Assembly: GCA_014529385.2 (NCBI GenBank) | Contig: CM043942.1 | Location: 32,050,469-32,114,468, forward strand | DNA: 64,000 nucleotides | Direction: 5' to 3' | DNA from: Adiantum capillus-veneris | Lineage: Eukaryota > Streptophyta > Polypodiopsida > Polypodiales > Pteridaceae | The notes under the pieces: model-generated | The model's input: only the letters and a program-made list of their open reading frames with translations | The model's database searches: none | Told to the model about the DNA's origin: nothing | Made by a program: the position numbers and the translations under genes | In this document: positions 31,895 through 43,453 of the stretch, piece after piece | How positions within the stretch are numbered: the first letter of the stretch is position 1 | How the letters are laid out: each line of letters starts with the position of its first letter

Positions 31895-34558
31895 GTCCCC
31901 AGTCAGTGGATTAGATTCACACGAATTGTATAAGTTTGGCCTCATATTTAATTTTTGGCTTTTGGAAGATGTTTATGTTAACATTTTATTTCTGTTCTTT
32001 CTCTTTACCCTCTCCCCCCTCCCCTCTTGGTCGATGGTCTATGGCATGGAAGCATCGGACATCAACAAAGCTCTTCGGCGACCAATGCAATACTTTCTCG
32101 CACAACGCACGATGCCAGGCATCCACGTGCACTGACGATGATCATGATTATTTTAATTTGGTAGGTTTAAGCTTTTGGTTTCATTCTTTTAGTCTTTCAT
32201 TGTACTTCATTTTTTTTTTGTTTGTATCATGGCATTTGAATAGATACACAAGGATTGTATCAGTTTGCTCTCATATGTAATTTTAGCATTTTGAAGATGG
32301 TTAATATAACATTTCATTTCATTTTCTCTCTCTTTCTTTCCCCCCTTAACCAGAGTGCCCTACCTTTGTATTTGATTATCCACAACCTCGCAAGTCGATG
32401 ACTTCTTGGCACCCACACACATACACACTCACGTGCACGCGGGCGCACACACACACGCACACACATATCATGAGTTTCTCATTAATGCGCAACCCGGAAT
32501 CTCTACTTGATGGATCCTTCTCCTTTTAGTCAAGCTAATTAGACATTTCCTTCGCCGTAATGACAGGGCTACACCTTGCGTGGTCTGCATTATCTGACTT
32601 TCAAGGCATTATCTAGTCTAGTTTAGGTAATTTGTAAGAGTTGCAGACTCCCATACTACCTACTACCAGTTTGAAAGAGAAACTTACATATGTGGTTTTG
32701 CAAGAAATTTTCTTTATGCACAAAAAATCTACTTTCTCTTACATAATTTTATGTCTAACTGAAAATGCTTGTCGTAAATAGAGGCTTCTAGGAAAGGGCA
32801 ACTAAGATCGCATTATAATTTATTGGACCAATCAATTCCATCTCCCTTTCTACTTGTTCCAAGGCTAATCATCGTAAACGTCTTTAAGTAATCAATGTAA
32901 TTTTGTCTCTTACATTGAGCTAGACAATCAAATCGGATCTGGGTTCCAACATTTTCTGTTTGTTTGTGACTTTAGTTTATTTGTGCTATTTAGTTAGAAT
33001 TGCAACATTTTTATTCTCCCTAAGATGTCTCACATTCTTGTTTCTGCAAGGGATAACTTTTTATTTGTGTTCGAGCTTAATTTATTTTTGTGATTGTCGA
33101 GTCAAGGTGACAACACTGTATGTTCTAAATGTGTAATCAAACACTACTACTGCATCGAATTGTAGATAGGCAAGGCATTCTTTTATTTCATTGCAAATTA
33201 CTAACACAAAATTATCTCATTTTGGGTTTGTTATTGACTTTGGAGTAAGTTTGATGGTTGAAAATTTCTCTTACTTGTGCCTCTCTCCACACGCACACAT
33301 TCGTATATATAATTTCAAATGCAATATACCACCTAGGTACGTACATCCATTACCTCCTTGCTTTCTTATCTTTCAAGCTATAAACCTAGTCATTTCTCAT
33401 ATGGTTCTGTACTAAATGGAGCTTTTATTGAGAACATTTGACATTAAGCTATGTAGATACTCCTACAAGCTACAATACTTTGCATTCATGAGGTGAACAA
33501 AAATTTGTAAGTGATTTGCTATACTCCAAAGTGGTCTCACACAGATAGTAAATATTTTTCTCTTCTATGTCTCGTGTAGTCCATTGGTCACATGCACACA
33601 GAGTTGTGGATTTAGGCAATGTGTTGGTGTATATTCGCCGATTTAGGAAACACCACTTGTCAGTGCCGATAAGTTGATTTAGGCAGCACAACAACAAACT
33701 ACACCTTCACGATTTTTCAACAATACCAAATGATGATTCGCCAATTTAGGTAGCATTAGTGATATTTTGATATTTTGATACAGAATACTAATCACTATTT
33801 TTTGACAAGTATTGTTTGTAGATTCATACTTTGCAACTGAGGACAATTGCTTTCCAACGGAGAGGTATGTAATGGAACTGATATTTTGGAAATTTACTAT
33901 AGTAGCTGAAAGGTGGAAAAGGCTTGACCGATCTAAGCCTATGCAAATGGATATATATATTTTATGTACATTTTATTCAAGTGTTGTTTTATGAGATTTG
34001 GCGATTTATCAGCGGGTGGCCAGCCAGTTTGTACTCACTTTGACCATTCAAGAAATCTATAAAGTAAATACGTGCAAGAGGGAAATGGTCACTCTTGCAT
34101 GGGGGGAGATTACACCCAGTGTTTGCATTGTTATTCTCTCCTCACCTCTCTTCTCTCACGTCGTGCTGACATAGCACTCCGCTTTAGGAGGTGCACTTGT
34201 ATGTGCCCTCTTGCTCTATCTTTCTCTCTGTCTCTCTCACTCCGCTCTAGGAGGTGCGCTTGCACGCGTCCTCTTGCTCTATCTTGATCTCTGTCTCTCT
34301 CTTATGACGTACGGCTTGGATTATGTGCAAAGATGGTTTGCTAGGTATGCAAATTTGTGGATATTATAGTTGCACTACGTTATTTTGAGTGTTTTGCAGG
34401 GCTCTTTGCTCTCCCATTTGTAGCAGAATCTCACTATCTTCATTGCACCATCAAGGTCTCAAGGAACAAAAATCATGTAATGTACCAAGTTTCTCTTTAT
34501 GGGAGAAGCTATAATACAAAAGCCTTTTGGAGGAAGGACCAGCTCCACATAAATTTGC
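31895..34558. repeat. Right flank of the CACTA insertion (matches 52108-55293), no gene
   Basis: Collinear with 52108-55293 and visibly similar throughout, apart from local expansions in the second copy. The last 700 bases (from TGTAATGGAACTGATATTTT at about 33870) form a repeat also present at about 49250 and 54615, with an internal short duplication around CTCTAGGAGGTGCGCTTG. I see no coding potential. Confidence 0.88.
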
Positions 34559-36093
34559 TGTCATAAAATCTAATATCTAGCGAGCCCAAAAGATTTTCTT
34601 ATGTTAAACTGTTCATTTAATGTGGGAGAATAGATGGGAACAAGGGTTAGAATATAGACATGTGCTTTCGTGTCTATCTCAACATGGAGCCAATGGTAAA
34701 GGGGCCCAAATGAGAGATGGGTATGTCAAAGAGCAAGGTAAGCCAATGGAGCTTAAAAGGCCTTAGCGCTAGCTTCATTAAAGACCTCCAAAGTTTAGTG
34801 TTAAAAGTCCTTTGACCTTAGGTAAGCTAGGGCTGAGCTTGAGGTGGGAGCCCGGCCCAAGCTTGAGGTGCTTGCTGACTAAGATGCTTAAGGTGCTTTT
34901 TGTGCTTGCCAACTAGGGAGTTTGAGGTGCTTGTGGGAACACTACCCAAGATTGAGGTGCTTTGGCATGCTTGTTGACTAAGGTAAGGTGTTCAAAAAGT
35001 CAAATCCCATCCCTATAAGAGAGGGGCGAGCCCTAAAGCTAGGGGGATGTGAGAGAGCACACACACCCTCACACAAGGCAAGCTTGGTACAAAGAAAGCA
35101 AGTAGGATACTTGTCAAGCTCCTCCTCATGTTGCCCTCATAGTGTGCCTAAAGCCTATTGGTTGGCCTTCCAAGGGGTCCAATAATAAATTAGTAATTTA
35201 GTGAATTATTTTTGCATTTATCAAGTCGTCTCTCTCAAAGGGGAAAGGGGGACACTTGTCCCAAGGCTACCCTTGTTGCTTGATATGCCCCTTGCATGTG
35301 ATTGGCTAAGGCCTAGAGAGGTCCAATAATCTTTAAACCGGAGCTACAAGGGGGGTTCACCAAAGCAAGCTAGGGGGTTGCTTGAGGGGTATACACTCCC
35401 ACACACACTCTTATTGTGTGAAGTGCAAAGTGCAAGAGCTCCATCTCCTTCTCCAAGCTAGTATAGAAGTTGAGATCCTACACCAGCACTCTTGGCTATG
35501 GAATGCAAATCCAACCAAGAGCCATGCTTCAATGCTTAAGCTTGCCATCTTCTCCATCTTCATTACTATGATATTATGTATGCTAGCAAGAAGAGTGATG
35601 ATAAGTGAGGAACTAATTTTTTCTCCTATGGAATGTTTCTTCTTCCTCTTCCTTACCCTCATTCCCCGCTAGCTCTCTCCATCGTCAAAGGTGTTTGAGG
35701 CCTTGAGCCTGAGGCTTGGGGTAGTTAATTATTTTGCAAATTTTATGTTATGCTCGTGATGCATGAAGCTTTCCATCTTCATAGAATCACTTAGGTCACA
35801 AGGAGCATAAAGATTGTATTTTACCAAGTCTTCGTTGATGGGAGAAATTATAATACAAATGCCTATTGGAGGGGGGACCGACCCCGCATAAATTTGGTCC
35901 TCAACTGTTGTCATGTTCTCTAAACTCTCTCTCTTGGGAAAGTATTGTTCATGCCAAGTTAACTAAGTACTATGTTAATGCTGCTACCATCAATTAAGTT
36001 CACCCTCCATGGTCTCAAATTAACTCACAAAAGTGCTTTCTCTAATTTTCCTAATTCCCCTACTCTCAAAGTTCATAGGCCATTTCCATTAAA
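34559..36093 (+). repeat. 5' LTR (about 1535 bp) of Ty3 chromovirus 2
   Basis: Starts TGTCATAAAATC and ends CATTAAA, one base before a TGGTATCAGAGC primer site, in register with the LTRs at 12426, 18110 and 55294. It contains the short-motif minisatellite and the GTGTGAAGTGCAAAGTGCAA region seen in its relatives. The terminal CA is mutated to AA. Confidence 0.88.
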
Positions 36094-36094
36094 T

Positions 36095-36106
36095 TGGTAT
36101 CAGAGC
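36095..36106 (+). promoter_or_regulatory. Primer-binding site of chromovirus 2
   Basis: TGGTATCAGAGC, the plant initiator tRNA-Met type, one base after the LTR. Confidence 0.88.
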
Positions 36107-36431
36107 ATTTGGTTTCTCTTTTATTGCTTAAGAAGAGATGTCCTTAAGTAGGCTATTAATGGTTGATTTTGTTAATTATATTAGGGTAAGTGGGACTGGG
36201 ATTTATTATTGGTTTTGTTGAGCCCACTATGTGGGATATGGTGCACACCTCGGGAGCTTTGGTCTTAATAATGGAGTTTTTTTAGACTTTTCTATGGCTT
36301 TACCATTATTGAGCCATAAGAAGTCTAAAAGGAGCTATCCGTTGGCAAATCTGCAATATTAGACCCACTCCACTACTCTCTATAATTAGCCAATTTGAGC
36401 CGTGGGTGTAGATACTTAAGTGCTGATTTTT

Positions 36432-36760
36432 GAGGAATCCCAATCCTCAAGCGAGTACTTCCGAGCGCACAAGAAACCGAGAGAGCACCTAAAATGAAAA
36501 AGACTTGATGAAGACCTCAATCATTACTCCATAGAGGATAGTGTAGCAAAGTAAATACAAAACCCAACATAACCTTGGCACATCCCCCCTATGGTTCAAC
36601 CCAGATGCGGGGTATTTTTGGCGACCCTAAAAACATGGTGTGGAAACCCATGCATAATATCATGTGAGCCATCATTAATAAATCATACATAGCTGGTTCA
36701 ATTCTTCTAATTTGCCATACCATATTTGTTACGTTGGTATCAGAGCTATTGGTTTCTCTT
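36432..36760 (+). repeat. Second LTR end and second primer site inserted in the leader
   Basis: Homology to the leader of the related elements stops at about 36431. The sequence that follows is unlike the first LTR but ends TTACG just before TGGTATCAGAGC at 36735-36746 and a second GGTTTCTCTTTTCTTGCT leader. It therefore looks like the 3' part of a different Ty3 LTR with its own primer site, joined by recombination. The downstream gag also differs more from the others. Confidence 0.6.
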
Positions 36761-36906
36761 TTCTTGCTCAAGAAGAGAGGTCCTCAAGCTTGCTACAAAT
36801 GGTTTGTGTTATTAATTGCAAAGAGTAAGTAGAATAGGGTTTTTTCCTCCTTAAGACACGCCTGCTTTATGCAGTTAACGAGGACAACGTCGAGAGCTAT
36901 GGTTTT

Positions 36907-37609
36907 TGTTAGGAAATAAGACGTAGCTAAATAGATAATTGAGTAGATTACTTAATGGAGAGAGATAGATTTCACACACAAGAGATTATAGAGTAGAGAG
37001 AGAGAGAGAGAGAGTACACACGATATACGTGGTTCACCCAATGTGGGCTACGTCCACGGGAAAGCAGCCACTCAATGGCTTTAGCACTTCAAAAGAAGAA
37101 GTAGTTTACAAAGGGATTAAACCCTTGATAGAACTCCCGCCTTGCTTCACTCTCACCACCTCACACTCACCTTGTTGCATCAACTTCACACTATGAAATG
37201 TGTGTAGAAATGGCCTCCTTTTATAGGCCAAAAGGGTTGCCCTCTCTTATGAGAGACAGCCATGTGTAGCCGCCCTTGTGCGAATAAGTCCAAATTAGAC
37301 CCTCCAATCCGCCCATGTGTGGCCGCCCTTGAGAAGACAAGTCCGCTTTTGAATTCGGCCACCGGCCATTGACTTCCGACCACCGGCCATCGGCCATTGA
37401 CTACCGGCTACCGGCCAACCGACCGGTTGTTTTCCGACCACTTTCCGGCCGCCGGCCGGCCATAATATTCCGGCGAAAAAAAAGTCTCGGGGGCCTCCGC
37501 CCCTGAGGCCTCTAAAGTTGCCCCTGATTCTTGTCCATGAAAATTTTGGTTTCCGGTGAGTGATTTTCCTTCATGCACGATGGCTTCTCTTCATAATGGG
37601 GGCCTTACA
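36907..37609. mobile_element. Probable solo LTR (703 bp) in the leader
   Basis: This block is absent from the corresponding leaders at 13.9 and 56.5 kb. It runs from TGTTAGGAAATAAG to GGGGGCCTTACA, and includes ACGTGGTTCACCCAATGTGG and a TGGGCTACGTCCACGG word common in plant LTRs read in reverse. A CCGGCCACCGGCCA-rich stretch occupies about 37360-37470. No internal coding region and no clear target duplication are visible. The boundaries are therefore approximate. Confidence 0.5.
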
Positions 37610-37905
37610 AATGTGCGCTTTTACCACAGAAAATTACAAGGGTAAATCAGGCTCCATACTTAACAGTTTTAAATGGAGTTCTATGGGGCTTGCCTATGGC
37701 TTAATCATATTGAGCTATTAGAAGCCTGACAAGAATCAATGATCTCTTGGCTCTATTGAACCCTCTCTTCTATTCCTTGCAATTAATAATATTCGAGCCA
37801 CGGGTATAAATGCTTGAGTGCTTATCTTTGAAGGTAAAGAGGAGTAGCAACTAGGGCTTGAAGTGCCAAAGTACAAGTAAAAGTTTACACCTAAAATTTG
37901 CTAGT

Positions 37906-39333
37906 ATGGCTGACAAAGGAACCGAAATTGAGATGAATGTTGATAGCTTTGATTTTGCTAAAGAAAGAGCAACTAATGATGCCCTATGCTTGTAAACTAT
38001 CTTGTTTCTAGGCTACAACAAGCCCATGGCAACCCATCCCTCCAAGGCGAAGTGCTACAGCAATTGCGCACCCATGGTATTCTCCAAACTCCCCACCAAG
38101 AAGAGAGAGTACCTAGGAAGCCTCCTTGTGAGACTTCCAAAACAGGCCTCTCTCCAATAAGGGAAGAAGAAGAGGATCCGTACGAAGGGCTCAAGAATCT
38201 ACTACTCGATGACATATCTCCTTCCCAAAGGAGAACTCAAGTTTCAACGGTAGAGCCCCCACTGAAAGAACAAGAAAGAAGTGAGTCTCCTTCCACCTCG
38301 ACGGAGATGGATGCAGGAAGACGGCGGGAAAAATGCTCTCCAGCACCCCCTAAACGGAGAAGACCATCGCACACTTTTCTACACCATAATTCAAGAAGGG
38401 ATGAGAGAAAACAAGAGAAGAAAAAGGCGAGAAAGAGGTCACCCTCAATTCTCCATCTTCTTCATCCTCTTCCTCTTTTGAAAAAAGTGATGGTGTAGAC
38501 AAGGAGAAACAGTTTAGAAGAGGTCACCCTCTTCTCCATCCTCCTCATACTCTTCCTCTTCTAAAGAAAGTGATGGTGCAACTCTTGAACCACCTAAAAG
38601 AAGAGGCCATAGGAATCCTATGCCGCGTGGAAGAGGTCTTCCAAGCTCAAAAAGTTCAAAGAGGGAGGAAAAAACATCTCTTTCCTTACCTACGATGTCA
38701 CCTTTGGTGCTACGGACAAAGTCTTGGCCTTCATCCAACAATTCGATGCGGCATTTGGAGATGAGAGGTTCATGGAGTCCTCTAAGCTACGCCATGTACC
38801 TGTGCATTTTCAAAAGTCCGCCAGGCAATGGTGGTCTAGCCTACAAGAAAACGTTGAAGCTCCACGAATCTGGAAAGCTTTAATAGCTTCCATTATGAAG
38901 TAGTTTTGGCTACCAATGACAAAGACAAAGTACTCACCAAATGGCGAAGCTTGAAGCTCTCTCCCACGAATCTATCCACAAATATGTAGACAAGTTCTGG
39001 GATTTACATCTCAAAGCCATTGTCTTCAAAAAGATGGATTTTGGAGAGCAAAAACAACAATTTTGTGCGGGCTTAATTGAGGATATGGCGGAGTATGTGA
39101 ACTCCCAAAGGCCACGCACCATATCTGTGGTCATACACCATACCATGGTGGCTTCACGAATCAATTTCCAACAAGGGTTGAGAGAAATCTTAAGCCCACG
39201 GAAAACAACGACCGTAACGAACCTAAGGAGAAGGACAATGTCCAAAAGTCTCCCAAAGGCAACGCCAACAACAACAAAGCTAAGGAGAAGGGAGTTTATA
39301 AAGGCAAAAATAAACTCTCTCTTGAAGAGCTAG
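37906..39333 (+). pseudogene. Broken gag of chromovirus 2
   Basis: From the ATG at 37906 the protein follows the intact gag at 14218 for about 25 codons, then a one-base loss near 37980 shifts the frame. Recognisable pieces continue in other frames: the Arg/Ser/Pro-rich segment (37986-38498), the capsid entry FGATDKVLAFIQQFDAAFGD (about 38710-38770), and HKYVDKFWDLHLKA (38941-39333). A tandem duplication around 38440-38580 (TCACCCTC...TCTTCC) and a TAG in the QWW-containing domain add to the damage. It cannot make full-length Gag. Confidence 0.85.
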
Positions 39334-39692
39334 AGCATTATCGGAAAGATAACCTTTGTTTCATGTGCGGGGAACAAGGGCATGCCTATCGTGCTTGCCT
39401 TCACAAGAATACACGTAATGAGTCTCCTAGAGCTACCTTGGTTCAAATTCAAGAAGAGGATGCTCATCACAAAGGATCTCCTCTATGCCATGCTTGGGGA
39501 AAAGTAAGAGTTCATGATGCTTTTATTCTCTTTGACCCTGGTTCTACTCACAATTTCATATCCACAGAGTTGGCCACCAAGCTAGGCGTCCAAGCCTATG
39601 AGATGGGAGATGTCCTACCTGCCGATGGTGCTTTCAAGGGGCAAGAAGCCTCAGTCAATCCCTTAATTGGGAAATTGAGGCTCCATGTCTAA
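39334..39692 (+). pseudogene. Zinc knuckle and retropepsin of chromovirus 2
   Basis: CFMCGEQGHAYRAC is a complete CCHC knuckle, unlike the Asn-substituted copy in the gag at 14218. About 50 residues on, LFDPGSTHNFISTELATKLG is the aspartic protease active-site region, with D-P-G-S in place of the common D-S/T-G. The frame is open from the knuckle through the protease to a TAA at 39692. It would process Gag-Pol, but the upstream frame is broken. Confidence 0.82.
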
Positions 39693-40895
39693 AGCTATGT
39701 GGAAAAGGAGGATTTCTTTGTCTCTCCTCTCAAGCACGAGGATGTAATCCTAGGGGCACCATGGTTTGATTGCATGGCTGCCAATGTTAAATTCCCTGAA
39801 AGGCAAACCTACTTTAGGTTCAGGGAAAAAGATATGTACATAGATGCAAAGGAGTTGGGTAGTACCATACCCCTTGTACATAAGCAAGCTTTCAATAAGC
39901 CAATAAAGAGCTCTATTTCCATGTACATGATTTTTGTTAAAGATCCTCAAAATGAATCTAATGCTTTAGCGAAAGAAAATATAAAAAAACCAAAGGAGTT
40001 AGAGTTATTCAATTTTCTCAAGGGGTTTCAAGATGTTTTTATTAACGATATCCCTTGTGAAGTACCTCCAAAACAAGGCAATGACGACCATGCAATTGAA
40101 CTTCTTCTAGGAAGCTCACCGCCTAATAAATCTCCTTATAGAGTTTCCCAAGCTCAACAAGAGGAGATTATGTGGCAAGTGCATGAGTTAGTTGAGAAGG
40201 GCATGGTAAGACCTAGCTCATCTCCATTTTGTTCACCAATGTTATTAGTTGAAAAGAAATACGGCACATAACATATGTGTGTCGACTATAGGGCACTAAA
40301 TAGGATCACTATCAAGAATAGGTTTCCCGTTCCATGGGTAGAAGACCTATCTGATAAGCTACAAGGGTCAACCTACTTCAGTAGGATTGACCTAAAAAGT
40401 GGCTACCATTAAATAAGGATAGTTGATCAAAACATTGTAAAGACCACATTTTGCACTACGTTTGGTCTTTATGAGTACATTGTCATGCCTTGGCTTGACC
40501 AATGCACTAGCCACATTTAACCGCTTGATGGAGAAGCTATTCAGGCCTCACCAAACCTTTACTGGAGTGTTCTTTGATGATATAATCATCTACTCTAATT
40601 CACTAGACGAACACAAGCAACACCTCTAGGTAAATTTCAAGTTTTACGAGAGAATAAAATTTATATTAATCGAAAGAAAAGTGAGTTTTTCTTACAAGAG
40701 ATTCAGTATTTAGGGCACATTATCTCTCAAGATGGCATCCAAATGGATCCATCAAAGCTAGAGGTAATAAAAGGATGGCTTAATCCAAGGAATTACATGA
40801 ACTAAGGAGCTTTATAGGTATGTGTGCATACTATAGACGCTTCATAGAAAAGTTCTCACAAATTGTAGGACCATTACATGACCTAACAAAGAAAA
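39693..40895 (+). pseudogene. Reverse transcriptase of chromovirus 2, disrupted
   Basis: The first part (39699-40271) is open and contains the end of protease, a linker and the start of RT ([18 protein letters not shown]). It stops at a TAA just after KKYGT. RT motifs persist beyond: CVDYRALNRITIKN, SRIDLKSGYH followed by a stop, and VFFDDIIIYS with the catalytic paired Asp near 40575. A frame change near 40486 and several stops (about 40268, 40408, 40627 and 40803) make it non-coding as it stands. Confidence 0.85.
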
Positions 40896-41794
40896 ATGTT
40901 AGGTATATATGGTCCACCAAGGAGAAGAATGCTTTCAAAAAGCTTATCTCTGAACGTGCTTACACTACCGGATCTCTCAAAGCCATTTGAGGACCAATGT
41001 AGTGCCCTTGGTGATTACCTTGGAGCTGTTTTGATCCAAGAAAGGCACGTCATAACCTATGAAAGTCGAAGGCTTGACCCTGTTGAGAAAGCTCTAGGCA
41101 TATATGAGAAGGAACTCTTAGCATCTCTACATGCTCTAGACTCGTGGAAGCACTATTTATTGGGGACTCCTTTCATTTTATGGACGGATCACCAAAGCGT
41201 TAAGTACTTCATGATGCAGACCAAGCTCTCCGATAACCAAATGAGGTGGAAAAATTTCCTTTTTCAATTTCATTTTCATATTGCTCACATTGCTGGCAAG
41301 AATAATCAAGTAGCCGGTGCACTCTCAAGACGACCGAGAGTGAATGCGGTTTCCATAGAAACTCACAATGATCTATCTTCTATGATAGATGACTATGCTA
41401 TTGATCCCGATTTTAGAGATGTGATTTCAGTCCTTGCACTAGGGAAGAAGAAAGAACCATTTAGCCTACAAGATGGTTATCTTCTCTATGGCAATAGACT
41501 ATGTGTTAGTAACTCACTACATGAGAAATTAATGTATCAATCTCATGCTCCTCCTTATGCGGGGCATAGAGGGATTCACTCTACCCTAAAAGGGATATAC
41601 ACATATTTCTATTGGCGTGCCATAAAAGCAAACATACAAGAGTATGTTTGCTTTCATGCTCTCAATTTTAGAGATGTGATTTCAGTCCTTGCACTAGAGG
41701 GAAGAAGAAAGAACCATTTACCCTACAAGATGGTTATCTTCTCTATGGAAATAGACTATGACTATGTGTTACTAACTCACTACATGAGAAATTA
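40896..41794 (+). pseudogene. RNase H and integrase entry domain, with 255 bp tandem duplication
   Basis: The frame gives an RNase H domain (YEKELLASLHALDSWKHYL, then LWTDHQSVKYFM, then HIAGKNNQVAGALSRRP) followed by the His-rich integrase entry (HAPPYAGHRGIHSTLKG). After EYVC the sequence jumps back: TTTTAGAGATGTGATTTCAG at about 41411 is repeated at 41666, giving a second copy of the 255-263 bp segment. The second copy continues correctly into CVVCQ of the H2C2 zinc site, so the first copy is a dead end. Confidence 0.85.
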
Positions 41795-42373
41795 ATGTAT
41801 CAATCTCATGCTCCTCCTTATGCGGGGCATAGAGGGATTGGGTCTACCCTAAAAGGGATAGACACATATTTCTATTGGCTTGCCATGAAAGCAAACATAC
41901 AAGAGTATGTTTCAAAATGTGTGGTATGCCAGTCTCTAATTCACCATGGGAAGCAACGTGGATTGCTTCAGCCTTTGCCAATCCCTAATTCACCATGGGG
42001 GAGCATATCCATGGATTTTATCTTTGGATTGCCCAAGTCTATCCATGGGAAGACAGGAATATGGATGATAGTAGACAGGTTTATCAAACAAGCACATTTC
42101 ATACCTCTCAAAAAGACTATCAAAGCCCATAAAATGGCAACCCTCTTTATATCACAAATATTCAAGTACCATGGTTTGCCAATGTCCATAGTGTCGGATA
42201 GAGATCCTAGGATGATCAGTAATTTTTGGAAGGGTCTCTTTGAGAATTTAGGTATAAGGCTAAACTTCTCTTCGGCCTATCATCCCCAAACGGATGGCCA
42301 AAATAAAATAGCTAACCTAACCATTATTGATCTAGTGAAAGCTTATGTCACAGAAGTAGATCAAAAGTCCTAA
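41795..42373 (+). pseudogene. Integrase core of chromovirus 2, catalytic Glu replaced by Lys
   Basis: Opens with the His-rich entry and KCVVCQ zinc ligands, then SMDFIFGLP (first catalytic Asp) and VSDRDPRM (second Asp). The third motif reads HPQTDGQNKIANL, where the family has DGQ-x-E, so the Glu is replaced by Lys. Integrases need all three acidic residues, hence this copy should be inactive even if expressed. The frame ends at a TAA after DQKS, where related elements continue with W-x-x-YLP-x-x-EFAYN. That continuation is visible right after the stop. Confidence 0.85.
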
Positions 42374-43100
42374 TGGGAGAAGTACTTACTCTTAGTGGAG
42401 TTTGCTTACAATAACACTGCACATACTTCCATGGGAAAAGCACCTTTTGAGGTTATAGATGGAAGATAAAAAAGTCCCTTGCTACTCAAGGTACATGGGA
42501 AGATCTTCGCTGTAGATGAATATAGCCAAGACTTGCAAGAATCTTTCCAAAAGATTAAGGATGCTATATCCATCTCTCAGCAAAGGCAAAAGGCTGCTGC
42601 TGATAAGCACAGAAGAGCCCTAGCCTTTAAAAAAAATGATTGGGTCTTGCTTAAGTTTTGTAAGGTTCGATTAAGGCACACAACGAGCAAGAATTTTACG
42701 GGACACCAAAAGTACTATGCCAAGTTAGCAAAAAGGTACTATGGTCCCTTCCAGATTCTTAGACCAATCAATGAGATGGCCTATCAACTCAAGTTGCCCA
42801 GTCATTGGCTCATACACAATGCTTTCCATGTGAGCCTACTAAAGCCTTAAAAAGGAGCTAGAGCCACCTCAAGAACCAATTATTGAAGACCCACCGGAGA
42901 TCAAGGACCAAGAAGAGGTGCTATAGCCCGAGTCCATTCTCCGACATGAAACCAAGGTATTACGAGGCGGTAAGACTATCCGATGATATCTTATCAAGTT
43001 TAAAAATTATCCTTTTGAAGATGCTAGATGGATCCAAGGCATACAATTAAAGGATAACTTAAACCTTGTCAATGCTTACAATGATTCCCTAGAGTAAGCA
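42374..43100 (+). pseudogene. Integrase C-terminus and degenerate chromodomain
   Basis: 42479-42850 encodes the C-terminal integrase region (a DKHRR helix, then [13 protein letters not shown] and [13 protein letters not shown]), typical of plant chromoviruses. After that stop, about 42930-43075 still translates to a chromodomain-like string, PESILRHETKVLR and then YLIKFKNYP with Trp a few residues on, broken by one TAG and one TGA. Chromodomains tether the integration complex to methylated histones. This places the family among chromoviruses. Confidence 0.75.
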
Positions 43101-43453
43101 AGTGTAAATATGTATAAATGAGAAAAGTTTTTGTCTTATAAGACTCTTTTTTCTTTATTGTGCGCACATGTTAATGAGTATGCATGCTTAGGATCATGTT
43201 TGTGGGGACGAGGTCTCCCGAACACCAAGTAGAGCTTTTTGTGACTCTACTATGGAAGATTAATATGGACTAATGTGGAGACATGCTTGCGACAGCTAAC
43301 GCTCTCAAGCACCAAATGGACTAATCATCCATTCTGGGACGATGTCGTAGGGTAAAATAGGGGTCCTCTACCCGCTAGCAAACAGACTAATGACTAAGCT
43401 TTATCTTCTCTACCTCATAGTCGAGGATGACTTTGATTTCAAGAGAGAGGTAA

